Positions 1 through 6,115 of a stretch of 9,293 nt of DNA are shown piece after piece. Position 1 is the first letter of the stretch, and every line of letters begins with the position of its first letter. The DNA is from an uncultured Eubacterium sp. (GTDB lineage: Bacteria > Bacillota > Clostridia > Lachnospirales > Lachnospiraceae): assembly GCA_910586045.1 (NCBI GenBank), contig CAJUIH010000117.1, forward strand, positions 1 through 9,293, read 5' to 3'. A model generated the notes under the pieces. The model did not search any database and was not told the origin of the DNA. It saw nothing but the letters and a program-made list of their open reading frames with translations. A program made the translations under genes and the position numbers.

Positions 1-84
1 GAAGGGCTTAACATCGTGAAAGAACATCTGGATTCCAAGAACTTCTATGCTTTTAATCCGGAATTTGATATCCGGCGAAAATAA
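1..84 (+). CDS. 3' end of a plus-strand gene, product unknown
   Basis: The first base starts an open frame of 27 codons closed by TAA at 82-84; the visible C-terminus is charged and ends in FDIRRK. I do not recognise a family from so short a piece. It is taken as a real partial gene because the frame is open from the window edge, the composition is codon-like, and a strong 12-bp hairpin (109-148) lies 24 bp after the stop. It converges on the sigma/anti-sigma operon, so it belongs to a different transcription unit. The start, length and function are outside the window. Confidence 0.6.
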   Translation, partial: EGLNIVKEHLDSKNFYAFNPEFDIRRK

Positions 85-108
85 AATAACAGACTGACAC
101 ACCATAAA

Positions 109-148
109 AAGCCAGAATGCTTTTCCGGTCCGGACAGCATTCTGGCTT
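109..148. terminator. Hairpin between convergent genes, probable bidirectional terminator
   Basis: The arms AAGCCAGAATGC (109-120) and GCATTCTGGCTT (137-148) are perfect 12-bp complements around a 16-nt loop. On the minus strand the stem runs into TTTTT (the A-run at 106-110 on plus), giving a conventional intrinsic terminator for transcripts arriving from the anti-sigma gene about 150 bp upstream. On the plus strand the tail (ACTCATTAC) has few T residues, so termination of the plus gene ending at 84 is plausible but weaker. Bases 149-299 between this hairpin and the anti-sigma stop contain no ORF or other structure I can support. Confidence 0.75.
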
Positions 149-299
149 ACTCATTACACACGGACAATGAACGCCTGCCCCGTTATTGCAAAAGGGACAG
201 CACGCCCTGCCGGTTCTGGTTCGCCTGCCAGTGTAGTTTTTTAAACCGCCCTTGGGATTTGGTTATAATGGAAAGGCCCGCCTGCCTATGATACCCGGA

Positions 300-932
300 T
301 CATTTTGCAACCGTAAATTCACATTCCCAATACCCCTGCATTTTTAAAGGCTGTTCCGCTTTCTGGATCCCATAAACAGACGTTACCACCAGCCGATAAA
401 CTTCCCCTTTCAAAAGCGTATCCGCATCAACCGGCTGCATCAAAACCGCTTTTTTATCTTCCAAAATCCCAGCCGTCTCCTGTCTGCCATGCGCCGCGTA
501 TACTTCTGTTCCAGAAGCATCCAATATCTGATAATCCCCCAGCGCGGCCTCTCCTCCCGCAAGATAACGATATGGCATCTGTTCCATTTCCAAAAATGTA
601 ATTTCCACCGGAAGCACCAGTTTCCCCTCTTGGAAAACGGCTGCGGACGCTTTGATCTTGATCTCCTGTGCCGCGTTTTTATATTCTGTCCCTACTACAG
701 CGCCATCCCACCATCTTACGGCATCCTGATAAAAACCGTGCAGGGAATCCCCAATGGCGGGCACCTGCAGATACAAAACCGTACAGAGCAAAACAGATGC
801 CGCCGCTGTGATCTTTGCCCGTCTCCATTTGCATCCGCGCTCCCCTTTTTGCATATCGGAAATATTCGCAGCCTCCTGTACATGGCGCAGTTCTATATTT
901 TCAACCGCTTCCGCTATTTTTTCCCTTGTCAT
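300..932 (-). CDS. Membrane anti-sigma-like protein paired with an ECF-type sigma factor
   Basis: A 210-residue protein, probably the membrane-bound regulator of the sigma factor encoded just before it. Residues 1-36 are a charged cytoplasmic N-terminus with the helix AVENIELRHVQEA, resembling the I-x-x-I-D-x-x-[YFI]-I-x-E-A segment seen at the start of many Clostridia anti-sigma proteins. Residues 41-59 form one hydrophobic membrane helix after a KWRRAK positive-inside cluster. Residues 60-210 are extracytoplasmic, begin with GFYQDAVRWWDGAVVGTEY and are mostly predicted strand. The ATG overlaps the sigma stop by 4 nt (ATGA), with AGAAGGG 8 nt upstream, indicating translational coupling. It is shorter than typical DUF4179 anti-sigma proteins and I cannot see that domain clearly. 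The anti-sigma role is inferred from coupling, topology and the N-terminal helix; the signal sensed is unknown. Confidence 0.75.
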   Translation of the reverse strand: MTREKIAEAVENIELRHVQEAANISDMQKGERGCKWRRAKITAAASVLLCTVLYLQVPAIGDSLHGFYQDAVRWWDGAVVGTEYKNAAQEIKIKASAAVFQEGKLVLPVEITFLEMEQMPYRYLAGGEAALGDYQILDASGTEVYAAHGRQETAGILEDKKAVLMQPVDADTLLKGEVYRLVVTSVYGIQKAEQPLKMQGYWECEFTVAK

Positions 933-1486
933 AGCTCATACCCTTCTTTCTTTAAATATAGTTTGAGTTTCCTGCGGATCCTAAGCAGGCGGACCGATAC
1001 ACTGTTTTCACTCAGTTTCATATGCATCGCCAAATCCGCTATCGAATCCGCATACCAGTACCGCCTTACAAACAATATGCGGTTTTTTTTATCCAGCGTA
1101 TCCAAAAAACGGCTGATAAAGCCCGACAGTTCTTTTGCTGATAATTCTTCCTCCACATTTGTTTTGGATGCAAGCGTCGCTTCCAGCTCGTCCAGCGCAA
1201 CCGTATACGTACTGCTGCGCTTTAACGCTGTATTTTTATGATATTTCATAATGGAAATATTTCGTACAATCCGGCATACATACGCCAAAAGCGCATCCGG
1301 ATGATTCGGCGGTATCGTATTCCAGGCCCCTAAATACGCGTCATTGACGCACTCCTCCGCATCCATCGGATTATTTAAAATATTGTTCGCAAGCTTTAAA
1401 CAGACCGCCCCGTATTTCGCCGCAAGCTCGATAATAGCCTGTTCGGAGCGTTCATAAAACAACAGAATGATAGTTTTGTCATCCAA
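929..1486 (-). CDS. ECF-type RNA polymerase sigma factor (sigma-70 family)
   Basis: A 185-residue sigma factor with only regions 2 and 4. Region 2 spans about residues 15-85, including the core-binding/-10 segment DAEECVNDAYLGAWNTIPP (42-60), which is typical of Clostridia ECF-like sigmas. Region 4 spans about 122-178, with a helix-turn-helix around IADLAMHMKLSENSVSVRLLR. I place the start at TTG (1484-1486): GGAGG lies 7 nt upstream and the family usually begins M-D-D-K. The first ATG in frame, at 1603, would add 39 basic low-complexity residues and would start inside the stem of the MATE terminator (1593-1623), so it is rejected. It directs transcription of an unknown regulon, and its own operon is a likely target. 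It is coupled by a 4-nt overlap to the anti-sigma-like gene. Confidence in the family is high; no gene symbol can be given. Confidence 0.92.
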   Translation of the reverse strand: MDDKTIILLFYERSEQAIIELAAKYGAVCLKLANNILNNPMDAEECVNDAYLGAWNTIPPNHPDALLAYVCRIVRNISIMKYHKNTALKRSSTYTVALDELEATLASKTNVEEELSAKELSGFISRFLDTLDKKNRILFVRRYWYADSIADLAMHMKLSENSVSVRLLRIRRKLKLYLKKEGYEL

Positions 1487-1501
1487 GCCTTTCCCTCCCT
1501 C
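1484..1501 (-). promoter_or_regulatory. Ribosome binding site that sets a TTG start
   Basis: On the minus strand the sequence reads GAGGGAGGGAAAGGC followed by TTG. GGAGG ends 7 nt before the TTG, and the TTG opens the frame exactly where the family N-terminus (x-D-D-K) begins. An ATG two bases later (GGATGAC) is out of frame. Confidence 0.75.
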
Positions 1502-1520
1502 TCGTTTCCTGCTTCCTCTA

Positions 1521-1587
1521 TTTACTATGGATCGGCGGCAAATTCTTACACGCTTTTTTTCTTTTTTTCCGAAACTTTCGTTTTTTT
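1521..1587 (-). promoter_or_regulatory. Probable sigma-operon promoter region with A-tracts
   Basis: This is the only intergenic stretch before the sigma gene. On the minus strand three A7 tracts (1581-1587, 1562-1568, 1554-1560) precede TGTAAGAA (1543-1550) and, about 15 nt further on, CATAGTAAA (1521-1529). The A-tracts resemble an UP element or a curved-DNA segment. The two blocks could be the -35 and -10 elements of an ECF-type, possibly self-regulated promoter; a clear sigma-A pair with 17-bp spacing was not found. The palindrome CGAAAGTTTCG (1570-1580) sits between two A-tracts. The exact promoter elements are a guess; that a promoter lies here follows from the terminator upstream. Confidence 0.45.
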
Positions 1588-1592
1588 GGCGC

Positions 1593-1623
1593 AAAAAAAG
1601 CACCAGCCGTTTCTGACTGATGC
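1593..1623 (-). terminator. Intrinsic terminator after the MATE gene
   Basis: On the minus strand GCATCAGTC (1615-1623) pairs with GGCTGGTGC (1600-1608) across the 6-nt loop AGAAAC: nine base pairs including G-U pairs, followed directly by T7 (1593-1599). It begins about 10 nt after the MATE stop codon and separates the chemoreceptor-MATE unit from the sigma operon. Confidence 0.9.
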
Positions 1624-1633
1624 CTGATTCATT

Positions 1634-3076
1634 TCATGATAGGGCAAAGTTCTGCCGCAGCCACTTCCCTCTCCAAAGCCTGACCAAAAACAAAATCCCC
1701 CGCACGCACAACTCCCCGCACATCGCGAGCCAGACGCCGAACAGCCCTGTCACAGGCGCCAGCAGGCTGGCCGCGGTAATCCGGATGCCCCACATACTGA
1801 CCAGATTTAAAATACTTGGAATCCGTGTATCGCCTGCCCCGCGCAGCGCGCCTGCCGCTACAATCGAAGCGGCATAAAGCGGCTCCGCAAACGCTTCGAT
1901 CCGGAGCACCTGCACGCCAAGTGCCTGCACGCCTGGATCCGGCGTCAGCATTTGAAAAACATACGGTGAAAACAGAAACATCAAGACCCCCGTCACCGTC
2001 ATCAGCCCAACACCCAGGAATACCGAAAGCCATGCGTAACTTTTGGCAAGGTCGCGCCTGCCGGCCCCGATACTCTGTCCCACAAGCGTTGTCGCGGCAG
2101 AGCCAATCCCGTACCCCGGCATATAACACAGGCTCTCCGCCGTCACCGCAAGCGAATTTGCCGCGATAGACGCCATGCCCAAAGGCGCGATAATAAAAGT
2201 CAGCGCGACCTGGGCGCCGCATAAAACGATATGTTCAAACGCAACCGGAATAGAAATATATGCTGCGTTGCGGTAGTAGGTTGGATCCGGTTTCCAGGCT
2301 TCCTTTCGAAACGCAAAAGACGGCAGGAATCTTCTGCACGCGGCCGCCAGCATACATACCGCAATAACGACCTCGGACAGCGCCGTCCCAAGCGCCGCCC
2401 CGGCTACGCCAAGCCCTGCCCCAACCAGCGTTACACTCTTTCCAAAAATCTGGATTTCCCTTGTCGGAAATATCAACATGAAATTAAATACAATATCCAG
2501 CATACACATCGCAATATTCAGCATGCCCGGCGTTTTCATATCCCCGCTGCACTGCAGCATCCCTCCGGCAAACTGGCGAAGCTGCGTGGCCGGCAGGGCG
2601 CAGGAAAACAGGAAAAAATAACGGGATGCCGCAATACATAGATCCGCTTCCCCACCCAGCCAATACGGCAGACGCGGACTAAGCACAATACCCGTAACAG
2701 ACAAACACGTACCGAAACCGAGCGCCATAACAAATGCCTGGCAGAAAACCTCCCGCGCCTTATCTGTTTTTCCTGCTCCAAAAAATTGGGCGGCCTGTAC
2801 GGAAAAACCAGTCACCGCGGACACGCATAACCCTCCCAAAAGCCAGGAAGAACTGGTCACCAGACCGATGGCGGCGGAAGCGTCCGCACCCAGGCTGCCT
2901 ACCATCGCCGCGTCAATATACTGCATAATAATAGAACTGATTTCAGCCAGGATTGCCGGGATACTCAGCTTTACAACCAGCACGGCCTGCTGTCTTGGTG
3001 TCCGGTCCTGCATGCCTGCAATCGGATCAAGCGTTATTTTTTGGTTTCCTTTTTTATGGCTTCCTGCTTTTTGCAC
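1634..3076 (-). CDS. MATE-family efflux transporter
   Basis: A 480-residue inner-membrane antiporter of the MATE (NorM/DinF-like) family, which exports drugs or metabolites in exchange for Na+ or H+. The length and roughly twelve hydrophobic segments fit the family. There are two homologous MatE halves, about residues 33-195 and 265-430. Recognisable segments are MQYIDAAMVGSLGADA (51-66) in helix 1, QCSGDMKTPG (175-184) and its counterpart GALRGAGDTRIP (409-420), and VGQSIGAGRRDLA (332-344). The start is GTG at 3074-3076 with AGGGG 5 nt upstream; the roughly 20-residue basic leader before the first helix is normal. The gene begins 40 bp after the chemoreceptor stop with no terminator or clear promoter between, so it is probably co-transcribed from the promoter at 5240-5268. 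The substrate cannot be read from sequence. Confidence 0.93.
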   Translation of the reverse strand: MQKAGSHKKGNQKITLDPIAGMQDRTPRQQAVLVVKLSIPAILAEISSIIMQYIDAAMVGSLGADASAAIGLVTSSSWLLGGLCVSAVTGFSVQAAQFFGAGKTDKAREVFCQAFVMALGFGTCLSVTGIVLSPRLPYWLGGEADLCIAASRYFFLFSCALPATQLRQFAGGMLQCSGDMKTPGMLNIAMCMLDIVFNFMLIFPTREIQIFGKSVTLVGAGLGVAGAALGTALSEVVIAVCMLAAACRRFLPSFAFRKEAWKPDPTYYRNAAYISIPVAFEHIVLCGAQVALTFIIAPLGMASIAANSLAVTAESLCYMPGYGIGSAATTLVGQSIGAGRRDLAKSYAWLSVFLGVGLMTVTGVLMFLFSPYVFQMLTPDPGVQALGVQVLRIEAFAEPLYAASIVAAGALRGAGDTRIPSILNLVSMWGIRITAASLLAPVTGLFGVWLAMCGELCVRGILFLVRLWRGKWLRQNFALS

Positions 3077-3116
3077 TGCCGCCCCTTTCTATCTGCAAAT
3101 GTCTCGTTCTTTCCGG

Positions 3117-5144
3117 TTACAGCCGAAACTTGGATACCTGGCCTTTGAGCATAACCGCCTGTTCGGACATCTTTTCACTGACTGCCGCCGAATCCTTTAC
3201 GGCGTCCCCATTACTGTTCACAACGTCCGAAATCCGCCCCAGTTCCTGTGTAATCCGCTCCACCGCACAGGACTGTCCGTTTGCCGCTCCAAAAATAGAA
3301 GTTACCGCATCCGATACATTTTTCGCACTTACGACCACTTCCTGCAAAGCCTGATTCGTAAGATCTGAAATATGGCTGCCCGTTTCAACCGCTTCGACTG
3401 CTTCATGGATCAAAAACGCGGTATTTCTGGCTGCTTCTTGGGACTGTCCCGCAAGCATGCGGACTTCTTCGGCCACAACCGCGAACCCTTTGCCTGCTTC
3501 TCCTGCCCGCGCTGCTTCGATCGCCGCATTCAACGATAAAATATTTGTCTGTGCGGCGATATCTTCAATCGTATTTATGACCTGAATAATCTCTTTTGAT
3601 TTTTCTCCGATCGTCTGCATCGCGCGCATCAGATTCAGCATGTCACTGCTGCACGTTTCAATTCTTTGATGGGTCCGGATATTTTCTTCTTTCGCAAGAT
3701 CCGCAAATTTCGCTGTAGAACCGGCCTGCTGCTCAATATTGCCGATCGCGTCCGCAAGCGCCTGTACGGCCAATGCCTGCGCCTGTGCCCCTTGGGACAT
3801 AAAATCCGCCTTGGATAATACCTGTCCGGCTTCCGCATTCACCTGATTGGATACAAGCGAGATTTCTTTCAGCATTTTTGTAAGTTTGGACTGGATCACC
3901 TGAAGGCTTCCTGTCAGCGTTTTAAGAGCGCCGATATAATAATTTTCATTTTTCGCTACATCTACGGTCAGATTGCCGTCTGCGATTTCACTTAAAATCC
4001 TTTCGATATCCCCGATCGCCGCCTTTAAATGGCTGCATACATTATGGGCGGCCTTTGCAATCATGCCGATCTCATCATTTCTGTCATAAAACGGCTCCAG
4101 CCCTTTATCTGCTTCCAGATCAAATTCACTGAACCGTGAAATCGCTTTTTCCACAACCAAAAGTTCTTTTCCGGTTTTATTTAAAACCGCAAGCGTCGCC
4201 AAAATAATGATAACCGCGACACCAGCGCACGCGGCCCCCATTAGAACGCGCACCGTCATTACCGAACCGTATACTTTGGAATCCTCCGCCTGTACCATAA
4301 ACACCCAGCCGCGGTTGTCCAGATATTTGTACACAGCAAGCTGTTTTCTGCCTTTTTCATCGCGGTATGTATAGGACGCCGTTTCGGCACTGCCGTCTTT
4401 TTTCACCTGTTCAATAATCGCGCGGTGTCCCTCCTGCTGTATCTTGGTATTAAGCAAAGACGCATCCTCATGGTAAAGATAGACGCCCGTCTGCGCATTC
4501 ATAAACACATACTGGCATTCCGGGAGGTTTTTCAGTTCCAGGTCCAGCAGCGCATCCATCAGCCGGTCTGCGTATACGCCGGCCCCTACATACCCGATGC
4601 AGGACTCTCCATCATAGATCGGACAATACATGGAAATCACCATGTTTCCTGTTCCCGGGGACTGCATAATGCCGAGATTGGTCAGTTCCTGTGTTGCCAG
4701 AATCGTATTTTGAAATTCTTTTAAATCGTCCCCTTTGCGGGTCTGGATGCCAATGGCTTCCTGGGCCGTATGGGTCAGCACATACGTATCCGGATCCGCG
4801 ATATACAAACCTTCGAAAATTCCTTTAATTTGCGAAAAATCCACCGTATACTGCCTGGCCTCCCGCAAAAGCGCCGGATCATCCGGATCCGCCAGCAGCG
4901 CCCTGACCTCCCCGCTTATAGCGAAAGCCCGCAGATATTCTTCCGCCGACGATACATAATCATCGATGATAACCGCCCTGGATTCTACCGCGTTTGTCAT
5001 TTGGCTGGTAATATGGTCCCTGACGATAGATGCTGTACTAAATGCGATTACAATCCAAAGCAGCAGCATGCCTGTCAGCGTAATGGCTGTCGTCAGGATA
5101 CTGATTCTGGATGCAAGTTTCCGGTTTTTCATAAATCCTTTCAT
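3117..5144 (-). CDS. Methyl-accepting chemotaxis protein with dCache sensor
   Basis: A 675-residue transmembrane chemoreceptor. Membrane helix 1 is about 12-40; the extracellular sensor about 45-285 has the look of a dCache_1 domain ([16 protein letters not shown] at 110-125 and [21 protein letters not shown] at 175-195 are typical strands); membrane helix 2 is about 296-320. Next come HAMP-like segments (about 322-380 with DEIG at 357-360, and 375-425 with [10 protein letters not shown]). The signalling coiled coil about 440-675 carries the conserved tip [20 protein letters not shown] (530-549) and [18 protein letters not shown]. It would signal to the CheA-CheW array; no C-terminal CheR/CheB tether pentapeptide is seen. 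Two starts are possible: M1 (5144), whose GAGGGG site is 17 nt away, or M5 (5132), which has AAAGGA only 3 nt upstream. Neither is ideal. It is probably co-transcribed with the MATE gene. The ligand is unknown. Confidence 0.95.
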   Translation of the reverse strand: MKGFMKNRKLASRISILTTAITLTGMLLLWIVIAFSTASIVRDHITSQMTNAVESRAVIIDDYVSSAEEYLRAFAISGEVRALLADPDDPALLREARQYTVDFSQIKGIFEGLYIADPDTYVLTHTAQEAIGIQTRKGDDLKEFQNTILATQELTNLGIMQSPGTGNMVISMYCPIYDGESCIGYVGAGVYADRLMDALLDLELKNLPECQYVFMNAQTGVYLYHEDASLLNTKIQQEGHRAIIEQVKKDGSAETASYTYRDEKGRKQLAVYKYLDNRGWVFMVQAEDSKVYGSVMTVRVLMGAACAGVAVIIILATLAVLNKTGKELLVVEKAISRFSEFDLEADKGLEPFYDRNDEIGMIAKAAHNVCSHLKAAIGDIERILSEIADGNLTVDVAKNENYYIGALKTLTGSLQVIQSKLTKMLKEISLVSNQVNAEAGQVLSKADFMSQGAQAQALAVQALADAIGNIEQQAGSTAKFADLAKEENIRTHQRIETCSSDMLNLMRAMQTIGEKSKEIIQVINTIEDIAAQTNILSLNAAIEAARAGEAGKGFAVVAEEVRMLAGQSQEAARNTAFLIHEAVEAVETGSHISDLTNQALQEVVVSAKNVSDAVTSIFGAANGQSCAVERITQELGRISDVVNSNGDAVKDSAAVSEKMSEQAVMLKGQVSKFRL

Positions 5145-5171
5145 AAATCTAACAAAAACTTCCCCTCTGTA

Positions 5172-5218
5172 AGGAACTGTATGGAAATAACCTGTGATCT
5201 AGGCTAAAATCAGTTCCT
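5172..5218 (-). promoter_or_regulatory. Inverted repeat in the chemoreceptor mRNA leader
   Basis: AGGAACTG (5211-5218, read on minus) and CAGTTCCT (5172-5179) are perfect 8-bp complements separated by 31 nt. Both lie in the roughly 90-nt untranslated leader downstream of the -10 box at 5240-5245. The repeat could fold the leader or serve as an operator. It does not match the c-di-GMP-I riboswitch core that I know from chemotaxis genes of Clostridia, and no T-run follows, so it is not a terminator. Confidence 0.5.
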
Positions 5219-5239
5219 AACCTATTTTCTTCCGCATCT

Positions 5240-5268
5240 ATTCTAGCATATTCTTTTATCCTTTTCAA
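5240..5268 (-). promoter_or_regulatory. Sigma-A-type promoter for chemoreceptor and MATE genes
   Basis: On the minus strand there is a -35 box TTGAAA (5263-5268), a 17-bp A-rich spacer, and a -10 box TAGAAT (5240-5245) preceded by TGC, an extended -10 element. Transcription would start near 5233, leaving a leader of about 90 nt before the chemoreceptor start. It sits just downstream of the yesL-like gene's terminator, as expected for a separate transcription unit. Confidence 0.8.
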
Positions 5269-5321
5269 TATTTCAAAACCAATTCTGTTTGTAAGTAAAT
5301 ATTTTGCCGTGTACCGCTGCC

Positions 5322-5366
5322 AAAACAAAGCCGTCCGCCCAGACGCATTCGTCCCAGGCAGACGGC
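5322..5366 (-). terminator. Strong intrinsic terminator at the end of the sugar operon
   Basis: On the minus strand GCCGTCTGCC (5357-5366) pairs with GGCGGACGGC (5330-5339) over ten base pairs with one G-U. Beyond a small internal loop, GACG and CGTC extend the stem around an AATG loop. The tail is TTTGTTTTGG. It lies about 30 nt after the stop of the YesL-family gene and ends the operon. Confidence 0.88.
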
Positions 5367-5397
5367 AGTACAGGCAATCCCCGCCGCGGCGTGTTTT

Positions 5398-6030
5398 TTA
5401 CATACGCTCTTTGTCCAGAGCCTCTTTCGGCATATACCTGCAAAAGATCCGCTCCAGTATGATTTCATACAAACATCCAGCACCCGCCGGTACAAGCAGG
5501 CACAGCGGCGGCAGCAAATACACGGCTAAAACGCATACCGCCAGTACGGCCAGTACCAAAACCGACCACGGCAGATGCAGCAAAACAAAAATCGCGGTAT
5601 TTTTCATCGTATCCTTGATCCCGTTTTCAAACCGGGCCGCGTAAGCAAACAGATACATGCACCAATCCGTCCAAAACAGCAGCAGGGCAGCGAATCCGTA
5701 ACACAAAATCCCAAACGGCTTACCGTGTCCCATTGCGATTTTCATAATCCGGTAGTCGGTAAATAGAAATGCAAAGATCCCCAGCATAAGCAGCCAGATT
5801 TTGGTCATCTGCTTTCCATTTGATTGGAAAGCGCTCCAAAAACTCTGCCAGACATACCCGCGGCTGCCGCGCACGCACTTGTGGATCGTATAATAAAATG
5901 CAGTGGATGCCGCGCCTGCCGTTACGATCGGCAGGCTGAATACGATCCATAAAAAACTGGCGTAAAAACAATCCACTATTTTGTTCATCATACTGAAAAA
6001 CGGATTCTCATAACCAAACTGGCTGTTCAT
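5398..6030 (-). CDS. yesL: YesL-family (DUF624) membrane protein
   Basis: A 210-residue integral membrane protein with about five hydrophobic segments (roughly 21-48, 75-92, 105-132, 144-162, 163-185). The N-terminal region has the YesL signature: an N-terminal NPFF followed by a first helix, then SLPIVTAGAASTAFYY (32-47), C..RG, and a QSFW.AF..N..Q segment. YesL proteins are frequent companions of carbohydrate ABC transporters and polysaccharide-use genes in Firmicutes, but their biochemical role is not established. The start is supported by AAAGGAG 6-7 nt upstream. It is the last gene of the sugar operon, 85 bp after the kinase-isomerase gene, and is followed by a strong terminator. No permease or binding protein is visible in the window, so any partner transporter would be upstream, beyond the right edge. 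The symbol is by family resemblance. Confidence 0.85.
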   Translation of the reverse strand: MNSQFGYENPFFSMMNKIVDCFYASFLWIVFSLPIVTAGAASTAFYYTIHKCVRGSRGYVWQSFWSAFQSNGKQMTKIWLLMLGIFAFLFTDYRIMKIAMGHGKPFGILCYGFAALLLFWTDWCMYLFAYAARFENGIKDTMKNTAIFVLLHLPWSVLVLAVLAVCVLAVYLLPPLCLLVPAGAGCLYEIILERIFCRYMPKEALDKERM

Positions 6031-6078
6031 ATCTGGCTCCTTTCTGATTTTTGCCCATACAACACTCGTTTCATTTGC

Positions 6079-6115
6079 GCGCCCATACCGACTCCCGGCA
6101 GTTTTTGCAGGGCGC
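6079..6115 (-). other. Intercistronic hairpin before the YesL gene
   Basis: Directly after the TAA of the fusion gene, GCGCCC (6110-6115, read on minus) can pair with GGGCGC (6079-6084). The enclosed 25 nt can form a smaller TGCCG/CGGTA stem. There is no T-run, so it is not a canonical terminator. It may stabilise the upstream mRNA or reduce expression of the last gene. The stem is short and the call is tentative. Confidence 0.35.

Noticed and set aside
264..269. TATAAT on the plus strand, a possible promoter pointing into the anti-sigma gene
   Set aside because: The sequence at the correct -35 distance (TTAAAC) is poor and no plus-strand gene follows. It is probably chance.
172..286. CGCCTGCC occurring three times (172-179, 222-229, 279-286) with about 50-57 bp spacing
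   Set aside because: The 8-mer is short, also occurs in a similar form inside the MATE gene, and no flanking sequence is shared. It is not a CRISPR or a convincing iteron set.
489..1241. Long plus-strand ORF (250 codons) antisense to the sigma and anti-sigma genes
   Set aside because: The translation is rich in Ser, Phe, Arg and Cys with no recognisable family, while both minus-strand genes beneath it have clear domains, ribosome binding sites and a 4-nt overlap. It is a shadow frame.
1634..3076. Insertion or horizontal-transfer boundary around the MATE gene
   Set aside because: No flanking repeats, transposase, tRNA or clear change in composition; ordinary spacing to its neighbours.
5145..5233. 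c-di-GMP riboswitch in the chemoreceptor leader
   Set aside because: Chemotaxis genes of Clostridia often carry one, but the leader lacks the conserved core and tetraloop-receptor elements I know for class I. Only one 8-bp inverted repeat is visible.
5382..5391. Palindrome CGCCGCGGCG followed by a T-run on the plus strand, resembling a terminator
   Set aside because: The palindrome leaves no loop for a stable hairpin and no plus-strand gene precedes it. The real terminator of the neighbouring gene is at 5322-5366 on the other strand.
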